Part shown: piece by piece, positions 1 to 9,225 of the stretch
Layout: each line of letters opens with the position of its first letter
Numbering within the stretch: the stretch's first letter is position 1
From: CAVVYV01 sp963818205
Lineage (GTDB): Bacteria > Actinomycetota > Thermoleophilia > Solirubrobacterales > 70-9
Assembly: GCA_963818205.1 (NCBI GenBank)
Contig: CAWFRG010000016.1
Location: forward strand, 62,001-126,000
Length of the DNA: 64,000 bases
Direction of reading: 5' to 3'
Translations under genes and position numbers: made by a program
The notes under the pieces: model-generated
Databases searched by the model: none
What the model saw: the letters and a program-made list of their open reading frames with translations, nothing else
What the model was told of the DNA's origin: nothing

Positions 1-1098
1 AGCGCGATGCTCGAGGTGCTCGACCCGGCCCAGAACTCGACCTTCCGCGACAGCTACCTGGACCTCCCCTTCGACCTTTCCGAGGTCCTGTTCATCGCGA
101 CCGCCAACTTCCTCGAGCCGGTGCCGCCCGCGCTCCAGGACCGGATGGAGGTGATCCAGCTCGCCGGCTACACGGTCGACGAGAAGCTCCACATCGCCAA
201 GCGCTACCTGGTACCTCGGCAGCTGCAGGCGAACGGGCTGAAGCCCTCCCAGATCGAGTTCTCGGACGCGGCTCTGAGCGCGATCATCGACGAGTACACG
301 CGCGAGGCCGGGGTCCGCAACCTGGAGCGCCAGATCGGCACCGTCTGCCGGAAGATCGCCAGGCAGGTCGCCGAGGGCACCTCCGAGGGCAAGGTGAAGA
401 TCTCCGCCAAGCGGGCCCGCGAGCTGCTCGGCAAGCGCCGCTTCTTCGCCGAGCAGCGTCGTCGCACCAAGGACCCGGGCGTCGCCACCGGCCTCGCCTG
501 GACCCCGGTCGGGGGCGAGGTCCTTTTCGTCGAGTCGAGCGCGATCCCCGGGTCGGGGAAGCTGACGATCACCGGCCAGCTCGGCGACGTGATGCGGGAG
601 TCGGCCCAGGCGGCGCTCACCTACGTCCGCGGCCATGCGAAGGAGCTGGCGCCGGAGCTGCCCGACGACTGGTTCGCCAACCACGACATCCACATCCACG
701 TGCCCGCCGGCGCCGTGCCCAAGGACGGGCCCTCAGCCGGCGTCGCGATGGTCACCTCGCTCGCCTCCCTGGTCACCGGCGTCCCCGTGCGCAACGACGT
801 CGCGATGACCGGCGAGATCACCCTCACCGGCCAGGTGCTTCCAATCGGCGGCTTGAAGGAGAAGTCGCTTGCGGCCCAGCGAGCCGGGATCAAGACGGTG
901 ATCGTTCCCGACCGCAATCAGGGCGACGTCGAGGAGATCTCCGAGCACGAGCGCGCCGGGCTCGAGTTCGTCTACGTCGACGAGATCGGCGACGCCCTCG
1001 CGGCCGCGCTCGAACAGCGTCCCGCGAAGCCGAGCGGCAACTCGAAGCCGGCGAAGACGAAGGAGAGAGTCGCCGCCAAGGCGAAGGCCAAGGGCTAG
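1..1098 (+). CDS. lon: Lon ATP-dependent protease, C-terminal part (5' end outside window)
   Basis: Open from the first base, so only the C-terminal part is present. Lon is a cytoplasmic AAA+ serine protease that degrades misfolded and regulatory proteins. The segment starts within the AAA+ module (IATANFLEPVPPALQDRMEVI, then the GVRNLERQIG helical lid) and continues into the Lon protease domain. The catalytic serine is in PKDGPSAG (Ser codon 733-735) and its lysine partner is the second Lys of GGLKEK (862-864), so the Ser-Lys dyad is intact. The C-terminus ends in a Lys/Ala-rich tail rich in PAKP-type repeats. The frame is unbroken to the TAG at 1096-1098. Identification is secure; only the upstream extent is unknown. 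Confidence 0.97.
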   Translation, partial: SAMLEVLDPAQNSTFRDSYLDLPFDLSEVLFIATANFLEPVPPALQDRMEVIQLAGYTVDEKLHIAKRYLVPRQLQANGLKPSQIEFSDAALSAIIDEYTREAGVRNLERQIGTVCRKIARQVAEGTSEGKVKISAKRARELLGKRRFFAEQRRRTKDPGVATGLAWTPVGGEVLFVESSAIPGSGKLTITGQLGDVMRESAQAALTYVRGHAKELAPELPDDWFANHDIHIHVPAGAVPKDGPSAGVAMVTSLASLVTGVPVRNDVAMTGEITLTGQVLPIGGLKEKSLAAQRAGIKTVIVPDRNQGDVEEISEHERAGLEFVYVDEIGDALAAALEQRPAKPSGNSKPAKTKERVAAKAKAKG

Positions 1099-1206
1099 AG
1101 GGCTGATGTGGGTTATCCACGCACGCGGATGACGCCGATCAACCCTCTAGCGCGGGCGCAGCGGGTATATCCTCCGCCTGCACCCTGGAAACGACTGAGG
1201 AGACCA

Positions 1207-1659
1207 ATGGGGGCACAAAGCAGAAGCGCGAAGGCCGGTGACGCGGCCAGGTCGGTGGCCTCCAACCCGTACGTACGGCGGCTGCTCGAGGACGAAGAGC
1301 TCCGCCAGAACATTCGCGTCGCCTTCGAGGCGGCCCGCAACGCCTACGGGCGGATGTCGAACGGCAAGGGCCCGGCGAAGGCGGTGATGGACGACAAGAA
1401 GGTCCAGCGCGACCTCCGCACCGCCGCCGAGTCGCTGCGCGACGCCAGCCAGCAGCTTCGCGGCAGGCGCACTGGCCGGCGGAAGTTCGGGATCGGCAAG
1501 GCCCTGCTGCTCGCGATTCTCGGCGCGGCCCTGGTCCTGATCCTGAGTGAGGACGTGCGCAACGCGGTGCTCGACAGGCTGTTCGGAGCCGAGGAGGAGT
1601 TCGAGTACACCTCGACCACCACTCCGGCGACGGAGAGCGAGAGCGTTCCCACCAGCTGA
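1207..1659 (+). CDS. Small single-pass membrane protein of unknown function
   Basis: I do not recognise a family. The frame is open from 1108, but ATG 1207 is preferred because a GAGGAGA ribosome-binding sequence lies just upstream (around 1196-1203); this gives about 150 residues. The N-terminal two thirds are charged and helical (VRRLLEDEELRQNIRVAFEA, then an Arg/Lys-rich stretch). They are followed by one hydrophobic segment (ALLLAILGAALVLILS) and a short acidic Ser/Thr-rich tail. This fits a membrane-anchored protein with most of its mass on the cytoplasmic side. The gene stands alone between lon and a strong hairpin, so it is probably its own transcription unit. Confidence 0.7.
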   Translation: MGAQSRSAKAGDAARSVASNPYVRRLLEDEELRQNIRVAFEAARNAYGRMSNGKGPAKAVMDDKKVQRDLRTAAESLRDASQQLRGRRTGRRKFGIGKALLLAILGAALVLILSEDVRNAVLDRLFGAEEEFEYTSTTTPATESESVPTS

Positions 1660-1683
1660 TCCCCGCGCACAACCGGTTTCAAC

Positions 1684-1707
1684 GAGGGCGCCCAGCTGGG
1701 CGCCCTC
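1684..1707 (+). terminator. Perfect 10-bp stem, 4-nt loop hairpin after the small membrane protein gene
   Basis: GAGGGCGCCC, loop AGCT, GGGCGCCCTC is an uninterrupted inverted repeat 24 nt downstream of the stop codon at 1659. There is no T tract, which is common for hairpin terminators of high-GC actinobacteria. It separates the upstream gene from the GTG start at 1734. Confidence 0.65.
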
Positions 1708-1733
1708 AGTCTGCGCCGGGTTAGTCTGCCCCG

Positions 1734-2435
1734 GTGACGAGCGTCCACATCCTCGTGCCCGCGCAGCGCTACGTCTTCGCGGTCTCCAACGGCGAGGCAG
1801 AGGCGGCCACCGTGGACAGCTCCGCCGAGGGCTTCCAGCGCTACAAGTCGCTCCAGGAGGGCGGGCGGACGACCGGAATGGTCGCCTTCCCCAACACCCT
1901 GCTGGTCCGCGGTGAGCGGGACTACCTGGTCGATCCGGGCCTGATCATGCAGGGGGCACCGGTGATCGGGGCGCTGGCGGAGCTCGGGGTAGGGCCCGAG
2001 GAGATCAAGGACGTGATCCTCACCCACCTCCATTTCGACCACGCGGAGGGGATCGCAGGCTGGCCGATGCGCCGGACCTACGTCCACCGGCTGGAGACCG
2101 AAGCGCCCTACGCCCAGATCGTCTCCGGCCAGCTGGAGAACGCGAAACTCGAGCTCCTCGAGGGAGAGGAGGGCGAGATCGAGCCCGGCTTGCGCTGGAT
2201 TCGGACCCCGGGGCACTCCGACGGCCTGATCACTCTGCTGGTCGACACCGAGGAGGGCCTGGTCGCGATCGCCTCCGATTGCGTCGGCCCACTGCCCGAG
2301 TACTTCGATCGCATGGAGCTGCCCGAGGATTTCGGGCCCGAGCGCGAGGAGCTGCTGCGCCAGTGGCAGCGGATCCGCGCGCTCCAGCCCCATATGGTGA
2401 TTCCCGGGCACAACCCACCCGTCGTTCTCGACTGA
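1734..2435 (+). CDS. MBL-fold metallo-hydrolase
   Basis: A 233-residue protein with the metallo-beta-lactamase-fold signature LTHLHFDHAEG (HxHxDH, about residues 98-108), the later histidine in TPGHSDG, an Asp ligand in AIASDCVG and a C-terminal histidine in VIPGHNP. These are the usual ligands of a dinuclear metal site. The protein has no signal peptide, so it is cytosolic. The family hydrolyses very different esters and thioesters (glyoxalase II, lactonases, RNases), and the substrate cannot be read from the sequence. GTG 1734 follows closely on the hairpin, and the next coding region is unrelated. Confidence 0.88.
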   Translation: MTSVHILVPAQRYVFAVSNGEAEAATVDSSAEGFQRYKSLQEGGRTTGMVAFPNTLLVRGERDYLVDPGLIMQGAPVIGALAELGVGPEEIKDVILTHLHFDHAEGIAGWPMRRTYVHRLETEAPYAQIVSGQLENAKLELLEGEEGEIEPGLRWIRTPGHSDGLITLLVDTEEGLVAIASDCVGPLPEYFDRMELPEDFGPEREELLRQWQRIRALQPHMVIPGHNPPVVLD

Positions 2436-2540
2436 GAACCACCACGCTCGAGGAACCGCTGGGCGTGTCGATAGAGCGGGGGCGTAGGCCTAGCTGCACG
2501 TGGGCGGCTGCCTGCGGGGGGCTGAGGAAATCGCAGGAGA

Positions 2541-4071
2541 ATGCCGAGCAGGATGAGGATGAAGGCCCTTCTGCAGCCTTCGAGGCGAGCTACCCGCGCA
2601 GAGCAGGCGGACAGCGCCCGGGGCGAGACGGTGCGAGCGCCGCGCCGGAGCACCGCGGTGCGCATGGCGCGCTGGCGGCGTGGTCACGGATGCGCTGATG
2701 CTGATGCTCGCGGGCGCAGTCGAGACCCTTTCGGCATCGGCAGCCGAATCGGCGAGAGCCCGAGCTGGCGGACTCGTCTTCGTCGCCCTGGTTCTTGCGG
2801 CGCTGGGCTCGCGGCTCTACCGGGCCATGTCGACCAGCGGCAGTTCCTCGATGAGGCGCGGGCGATCCTGGCCGCGACGGCGCTCGCGGCGATGGTGATC
2901 GCCTTCCTGCGTGTCGCCTTCACCGACAATTACGCGGTTGCGGAAGAGACGATCCGCGGCTGGTTATTCGCTGCCGTCTATCTAGTCGCGGGAAGGGCAA
3001 TCTTGGCGATCGTCGCCGACCGCTTCAACAGGCTTGGGCACGGAGCGCCCACCCTGATCGTTGGCGCGGGGCAGGGTGGGGCACCTGATCGCCGCCGCCT
3101 GCTCGCCCACCCGGAGTTGGGCCTGCGGCCGATCGGTTTCGTGGACCCGAGCCGCTCGAGGTGGCGAGCATCCCAGCGGGCTGCCGGTGCTCGGGTCCGA
3201 GGAGCGGCTGGAGGAGATCGTTCGCGACCGGGGCATAGAGCACGCGATCATCAGCTTTTCCAACGACCCCTACGACGTTCAGCTCGGGTCTCCTGCGGAC
3301 GCTGCAGCGGATGAGGTCTCGGTGGCGATCGTGCCCGCGGCTCTACGAGGGTATCCTGCCGGACAGCATCACTTTGGAGCGGGTGGGCGGGCTGCCGCTG
3401 GTGACGCTCTACCCCTCCAACCAAAGGACTGGCGGGTCTCGGTCAAGTACACGTTCGACCGTGCTGCTTGCCTCGTGGCGATCGTTGTGGTCTCCCCGCT
3501 GCTCGATCCTTGCGGCGGTCGGCACGGCGCTGACGCTGGGGCGCCCGATCTTCTTCCGCCAGCGCCGGGTCGGCCTCGACGACCATGAGTTCGAGATGCT
3601 CAAGATCAGGACGATGAGCTGGCCGCTCCGGAGGAGCATGGCGAGGCGGACGCTCGATAGGTCGCGCGAGGCGACGGGCGGCGACGCCGCCGCCGGCGAC
3701 GGTAACGAGCGTCCTCAGCGATTGAGGAACGCCGCACCACCAGATTTGGCGCTTTCTGCGGCGGACTGGTCTCGACGAGCTCGCCACAGCTCTTCAATGT
3801 GCTGCGAGGCGAGATGTCGATGGTGGGTCCGCGGCCGGAGCGCTCCTCATACGTAGCGCTGTTCAAGGACCGGGTGCGCCGCTACAGCGACCGCCACCAG
3901 GTGAAGGCAGGGATCACCGGCTGGGCGCAGGTTCACGGCCTGCGTGGGAGCACCTCGCTCGAGGACCGGATCGAGTGGGACAACTACTACATCGAAAACT
4001 GGTCGTTGTGGCTCGACCTGAAAACCCTGCTGTTGAGCGTACTGGCGATCTTCCGGACGCCGGCGGAGTAG
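2541..4071 (+). pseudogene. Undecaprenyl-phosphate sugar-phosphate transferase (EPS-priming enzyme), multiply frameshifted
   Basis: The parts of a WcaJ/WbaP-type polyprenyl glycosylphosphotransferase lie in order but in alternating frames: N-terminal membrane helices (AGGLVFVALVLAALGSRLYRA; AILAATALAAMVIAFLRVAF), a nucleotide-binding fold (APTLIVGAGQ, ELGLRPIGFVDP), the membrane segment VKYTFDRAACLVAIVVVSPL, then the bacterial sugar transferase domain (PIFFRQRRVGLDDHEFEMLK, GEMSMVGPRPER, KAGITGWAQVHG). Enzymes of this family load the first sugar-1-phosphate onto undecaprenyl phosphate. I count at least eight frame changes, far more than in neighbouring genes, so this stretch is either badly sequenced or a decayed gene. 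The last 90 codons (3799-4071) read cleanly. The exact start is unclear. Confidence 0.75.
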
Positions 4072-4076
4072 AGGAT

Positions 4077-5011
4077 TCAGCTCGCGGGCAGGGCGGATCG
4101 AGGAATCTGCGGCTGCCATCTACAGCGCCCGGCGCCTACGAGCGGTAAGGCGGGGCAACCTTGAGAGACCTCCATCCAGACGGATCCGGGATCGAGTCTC
4201 GCGGCGCGCGCCAGCCTCGGAGACGGCTTTGCCGGGGCGCCGATGCGTGGCGTAGATACGCCGGCGTGGGCCAGCGACCGCGCTCTGGCCTTACGCTCGA
4301 GCGCGGTGCCTCGCTGCTCTGGATGGCGCTCGAAGTAGCGCGCCACCACACGCTCCGCAGCTTTGGCGCCGGCCGTCGGATTCGCTGTCACGCCGCCGGG
4401 GTGTCTTCGATACAGGGCGGCGACCGAGCCGGTTCCACGGACCTGCGCATGCTCGAGCGACCGCAGGATGAAGTCCCAGTCGGGAGAGACCTCGAAGTCC
4501 GGATCCCAGGCACCGGTCAGCTCGATCACCCGCCTGGGAAAGAGAAAGGCGGTCAGGCGCGTCTGGAATCTGCCAAGGAGACATGCCGTGACGCCGTTTC
4601 CCTCGACTTCGCTGGTCATTTTCCAGAGCGGCCGCAGATCTTCGTCGCAGAACATGGTGGCGCCGTAGGCGATCAGATCACGGCGTCCTTTGCACAACCC
4701 CAGGAGGAGGGAGGTGCTCGACGGCTCGATCACATCGTCGGCGTCGATGAAGCGGAGGTAGTCCCCCCGCGCCGCGGCGATCCCGGAGTTCCTCGCTTGC
4801 GCCTCTCCGCGATGGTCGATGCGGATGATCCGCAGCCGTGGGTCCTCGAGCCCTTCGAGGAGGTCGGCGACCGGGATCGGTGAGCCGTCGTCGATCAGCA
4901 CCAGCTCTATCGCGCATCCGGTTTGGGCGAGGGCGCTTCTCACCGCCTCCCCAGCCACTCGGCCTGCGGGCGCCAGGCCGGCATCATCAGGGAAACCAGG
5001 GTTTCACTCAA
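4077..5011 (-). CDS. Family 2 glycosyltransferase (frameshift near its start)
   Basis: A GT-A-fold glycosyltransferase. After an apparent shift near 4945-4950 it reads VLIDDGS (nucleotide-binding strand), EAQARNSGIAAARGDYLRFI, DADD (the metal-binding DxD-type motif) and SPDWDFILR (the acidic acceptor-site motif). Across the shift, the extreme N-terminus in the other frame reads LSETLVSLMMPAW, the normal first strand, so a TTG start at 5011 is proposed. The last 60 residues look out of frame and are uncertain. It runs opposite to its neighbours and converges with the priming transferase, ending 6 bp from that gene. It probably adds a sugar to the lipid-linked polysaccharide repeat unit at the inner membrane face. 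Confidence 0.75.
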
Positions 5012-5041
5012 CGGCTGATGCCTGCCTTATGTTGCTCGCCC

Positions 5042-5877
5042 GTGAGCAATCCCAGGGTCACGATCGTGATTGTCGCCCACTCGGAGCGCGATGAGCTCGA
5101 ACGTTGCCTGGGCTCGATTCGCGATCACGCCGGGATGCCCGTCCAGGTTGTCCTGATCGACAACGCATCGACCGATGACAGCGTGTCGGCTGGGTGCGGA
5201 AGAACCAGCCGCGAGATCGAGATCGTCGGGCTCGAGGAGAACATCGGCGTTGCCGCGCGTAGGTACGGCCTGGAGCGCGCACGGGCGCCGCTGACGATGT
5301 TCCTCGATAGCGACGCCGCCCTCACAGCGGAGCCCTGGCCGACGATGGTGGCGGCGCTCGAGCAGCAATCCTGATTGGGGACTTGATCGGCCCGCGATTG
5401 ATCGGCGAGGACGGTCAAGCTTGCAACTCTCCAGTCGGCGATTTCCGCCACTCATGCTGCCGCTGGTGCGACGCCCGCCGCTCTCGTGCTGGCTGGAGGA
5501 CTCGCGCCTTGGTTCGCCGCCACCTGATGACGGATGTCGATCACAGCTGTTGCCGACCGGTTCTCTACGTGCTGGGCGCTTGCCAGATCTTTCGCACCGA
5601 GCTTGCGCGAGCGGCCGGCCCGTTTCCGGAGTGGATATTCCTGGGCCCCGACGACATCGAGTGGTGCTTTCGGATTCGCGACGCGGGAGGTGAGGTGGTC
5701 TACTTCCCGGAGGCGACGGTGATGCACAGGTACCGGCGGCGCACCGCCGTCTCGCAGCTCCGCGCACGGCCCTGCGGCCACCTGCGCGCCTTCGCGGGCT
5801 TTCAATGGCGCTATCGGAAGAGGAGAGGGGAGATGATGGAGCTGCAGGAGGCCCTGGACCGCCGCCCGGCTCGATGA
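5042..5877 (+). pseudogene. Family 2 glycosyltransferase, rhamnosyltransferase-like, with several frameshifts
   Basis: GTG 5042 begins SNPRVTIVIVAHSERDELERC, a clean GT-A start, followed by VVLIDNASTDDS and the DxD motif in TMFLDSDAAL. The frame breaks around 5370 (the ALEQQ stop), continues as LIGPRLIGEDGQ, switches to SSRRFPPLMLPLVRRPPL and returns for RPVLYVLGACQIFRTELA, PDDIEWCFRIRDAGGEV and EATVMHRYRR. The same string of motifs occurs in the next gene without most of these breaks, so the order is certain and at least three indels are implied. The family transfers rhamnose or a similar sugar onto lipid-linked intermediates. The stop at 5877 overlaps the next start (ATGA), which suggests translational coupling. 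Confidence 0.75.
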
Positions 5878-6696
5878 GCGGCCGGCCCGAAGTCTCGGTG
5901 GTGGTGGTCGCACTACCGCGCGCGCGAGCTGCGTGCGTGCAATGCCTTGAGTCGCTTCAGCAGCACGCGCGGATCGACCACGAGGCGATCGTCGTCGACG
6001 ACGGCTCGGACGACGGCACCGCCGAGGCGGTTCGGGAGCGGTTTCCCGCCGCCCGGCTTGTGGTGAAGGAGTCGAGCGAGGGACTGGCGGCTGGGCGCAA
6101 CTCCGCGCTACCGCCGGCTCAAGGGGCGTTTCGTGTTGATGCTGGACTCGGACACAAGGGTGCGACCGGGAGCGCTCGAAACGATGGCGTCGGTGCTCGA
6201 CAGCGACGGAGGCGTAGGCCTAGTCGGCCCGAGGCTCGTCTATCCCGACGGCGAGGTACAACCCTCGTGCCGCCGCTTCCCGTCGCCGCTGATCCCGATC
6301 GTGCGACGCTGGCCCTTCGTGCGGATCGCGCCCGAATCGCGTACCCACCGGCGACACATGATGCTCGACTTCGACCACGCTTCCGAGCGCCCGGTGGTCT
6401 ACGTGATGGGGGCGGCGCAGATGTGGAGAGCCGAGCTGCCCGGACTGATCGGACCCTACGATGAGAGGGTCTCTTCCTACGGAGGCGAGGATCTCGACTG
6501 GTGTCTACGAGTCTGGGCAGCCGGCCTCGAGGTTCGCTATGTGCCAGAGGCCGTGGTAGTCCATGACTGGCAACGGGTCGTGCATCACGGACGGGGCTGG
6601 GACCAGCACGCGATTCGTGCGGCGCGGGACTTCTACTACCTGCAGTGGAAGCATCGCTCACTGCGCCGGGACCCGCGGCTGCGCCGCCTAGACTGA
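5874..6696 (+). CDS. Family 2 glycosyltransferase, rhamnosyltransferase-like (one frameshift)
   Basis: A close relative of the preceding gene. ATG 5874 overlaps the upstream stop. The first half has RPEVSVVVVALPR, AIVVDDGSDDGTAE and GLAAGRNSAL. After a shift between about 6110 and 6135 it continues with FVLMLDSDTRVRPGALETMA (DxD motif), GLVGPRLVYPDGEVQPSCRR, RPVVYVMGAAQMWRAELPG, GGEDLDWCLRVWAAG and the C-terminal AARDFYYLQWKHRSLRRDP. The EDLDWCLR acidic motif and the trailing aromatic/basic segment are typical of WbbL-like transferases. Side-by-side similarity with the 5042-5877 gene points to a tandem duplication. It probably adds a deoxyhexose to the repeat unit. Confidence 0.82.
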
Positions 6697-6702
6697 GCCA
6701 CC

Positions 6703-7643
6703 ATGCAGGCGCCACAGGTAAGCGTGGTGCTGCCCACCCGCAACCGCTCCGCGATGCTGAGGAAGTCGCTGCGGAGCGCCCTCGACCAGGACGGGATGGG
6801 GCTCGAGGTGATCGTCATCGACGAGGGCTCCTCGGATGACACCGCGGAGCAACTGGCGCGAATCGATGACCAGCGCCTCACCGTCCTTCGCAACGACCCA
6901 CCACAGGGGGTGGCGCGAGCCCGCAACGCAGCGATCGAGCGAGCCCGCGGCGAGTGGATCGCCTTTCTCGACGACGACGATCTCTGGGCGCCCGGCTACC
7001 TGCGTGCCCAGCTCGCCACCGCCGCCGAGCAGGGGCTCTCGCTCTGCTACAGCGGACGGATCGAGATCGACGAGCGCGGGGATGTGATCAACAACGCCTA
7101 CTGCCCCCGGCCGCGGCGGCTCGCCCGCCAGCTGCTCGCCAACAACGCGATCGGCGGCCCTACAGGTGTCGTCGGTGCAGCGCGGACCTGCTGCGAGAGA
7201 ATGGGTCGCTTCGACGAGCGTCTCTCCGGCGTTCGCCGACTGGGATCTCTGGATCGGGCCGCCGTGGCGGCCGTGGTCGGGCGCCTGCGCCGAGCCCTGG
7301 TCGCCTACCGCAACCACCCAACAGAACATGATGGTCACGGACGTCGATGAGATCATGGCGGAGTTCGAGCTGCTCCGTGAGAAGCACGCCGAAGGCTGCC
7401 ATGGCGGCGGGAATGCGAGTTCGGAGCCGCCTGGTTGGGCCGCTGGACGGCCGCGCGTAACCTCGCTGCTGGACGCAGGCTGAAGGCTGCCGGCGGCTTC
7501 CTCGGTCGGCGCTGCGAGAGCGAAGCGGGCGGGACCTGGCGCGCGCCGCTGGCGCCCTCGGCGGCGGCGTTCTTCAACGGCTCGGCCGCTCCGCGGAGGC
7601 CCGTGTCACCGCGAGGCCGGAGTGGCTCGACCGCGATGCCTGA
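6703..7643 (+). CDS. Family 2 glycosyltransferase (frameshifted in the C-terminal half)
   Basis: ATG 6703 starts 6 bp after the previous stop. The N-terminal 160 residues are intact: VSVVLPTRNRSAMLRKSLRS, VIVIDEGSSDDTAEQ, GVARARNAAIERARGEW and AFLDDDDLWAPGYL with the DxD motif. From about 7180 the coding signal changes frame several times (DERLSGV, then FADWDLWI, then LVAYRNHP, then EIMAEFELLREKHAE, then WTAARNLAAGRRLKAAG). The natural end appears to be the TGA at 7641-7643 after EWLDRDA, which overlaps the flippase start. The FADWDLW acidic motif is the acceptor-site region of GT2 enzymes. Substrate unknown; it belongs to the polysaccharide assembly set. Confidence 0.75.
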
Positions 7644-9180
7644 TCCGGCCGGCGACAGGCCGGGGCCGCCCCCGCGGCCGTCGGGGCAGGCGCACCTTCC
7701 TGCTCAACGCGCTGAGCTCGTACGGCCAGCGGGCGCTGGTCGGCCTGAGCGCGCTCGTGCTGACGCCGATCCTCTTCCGGACTCTCGGCACCGGCGGGTT
7801 CGGCACCTGGAGCGTGATGTTCACGCTAACCACCATCTTCTCGATGCTCGAAGTCGGCTTCTCACTGGGGACTACCAAATTCATCGCGCAGCATCGGGCC
7901 GAGAACCGCCGCCAGGAGATGGAGGCGACCCTTGGTGCCTCGGTGGTGCTGATGATGGGGCTCGGCCTGGTGGCGCTGGCGGTAAGCGTGGCGATGGCGC
8001 TCTTTGCCTCCGGCCTCGCGGCCGCCGGCGACGAAGACGCCTTCCGCGCGGGCATGGTCATCCTAGGCGGCGCCTACTTCCTGCGCCTCCCCTTCGTTGC
8101 CTATGGCTCGGCGCTGGCCGGCTACCAGCGCTATGACCTCTACAACCTCGGCCAGGCCGTCACCGTGATCGTTTCGACCGTCGGTGCGATAGCGGTGGTG
8201 ACAGCGGGAGGTGGAGTACTGGGGGTGGCGATCGCGTACGCGGTGGCGTTCGTCGCTGGCGGAATCGGCTACGCGCTTTTGCTGCGGCGGCTCGACAGCA
8301 GGCTGCGCCTCGTCCCCCGGGGCACCGATCGCTCGGCGCGCCGGACGGTCCTCGGTTTCAGCTCGTTCACCTTGCTCGCCGACAGCATGATGTTCGTCGG
8401 GGCTCGGCTCGACACGGTGGTGATCGCCGCCCTCAGGAACGCGGCCGCCGCCGCCCCCTTCGCCGCCGCCAACAAGCTCCAGACGGGCATCCAGACGCTC
8501 ACTCTGCCGGTGATCAATCTGATGCTGCCGATGGTCTCCGACTCGAGGCCCGGGGGATGCGGGAAACGGTGATCGAGCGGTTGCTGGTCGCGACCCGAGT
8601 GACCCTGCAGGTGACCGCCCCGGTGGCGCTCGCCTTTGCCTTCTTCTCCGCGGACATCGTCGACCTTTGGCTCGGCGACACCGCTCCGGCGGTCACCGCA
8701 AGCATCGTCACGATCCTCGTGATCAGCACTTGGACCCTGTGCGCGGTCCCCGCCAACAGGGTCCTGATCGGGATCGGCCGGGCCCGCACGGTCGGTTGGC
8801 TGAACGCGGTTGAAGGTCTCTTGAACCTGGCGATCTCGATCGCGCTGGTCTCCGCCTATGGAGCGGTCGGTGCCGCGATCGGGACGTTGATCAGCAGCAG
8901 CCTGATCGGCCCCGCTCACTTCCCGATCGTCTGCCGGGCCACCGAGTATCCGCTGCCGCACTTCCTCCGGGTTGGTCTCTTGCCGGCGGTCTCGTCGTCG
9001 CTGCCCAGCGCCGCGGCGATGCTCCTGGTCTGGCTGCTGATGGCGCCGAGCAACGCCCGCCTGATCGTTGGGCTTCTGGTGGGAGTGTCGGCGGCGGCTC
9101 TGGTCGCGGTTCTCCAGCTTGGCCCCGAGGAGGGCGCTGCGCGAGCTGCGCACCGGGCTCGGGGCAAGACCCGAGCCTGA
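7636..9180 (+). CDS. Polysaccharide flippase, Wzx/MATE-like (two frameshifts)
   Basis: A multi-pass membrane protein of the oligosaccharidyl-lipid flippase type, with about 12 hydrophobic segments. The proposed start is ATG 7636, overlapping the previous stop. A shift near 7685 leads into RRTFLLNALSSYGQRALVGL and then a long clean stretch with LGTGGFGTWSVMFTLTTIF, GFSLGTTKFIA and LALAGYQRYDLYN-like loops. A second shift at about 8545 (the codon run SDLEARG has lost one C) joins it to MRETVIERLLVATRVTLQV and the C-terminal helices. Proteins of this type flip undecaprenyl-linked repeat units to the outer face of the membrane. The ligase and Wzy-type genes next to it supply the following steps. 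Confidence 0.82.
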
Positions 9181-9184
9181 TGCG

Positions 9185-9225
9185 GCTCCCCAGGAGCTGC
9201 TGGCCGAGGGATCCTCCTAGGGAGC
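9185..9225. terminator. Long hairpin between convergent flippase and ligase genes
   Basis: GCTCCCCAGGAG pairs with CTCCTAGGGAGC (one mismatch in 12 bp) around a 17-nt loop. It lies immediately after the flippase stop, and its right arm overlaps the end of the convergent ligase gene, so it could terminate transcription from both sides. Confidence 0.5.
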
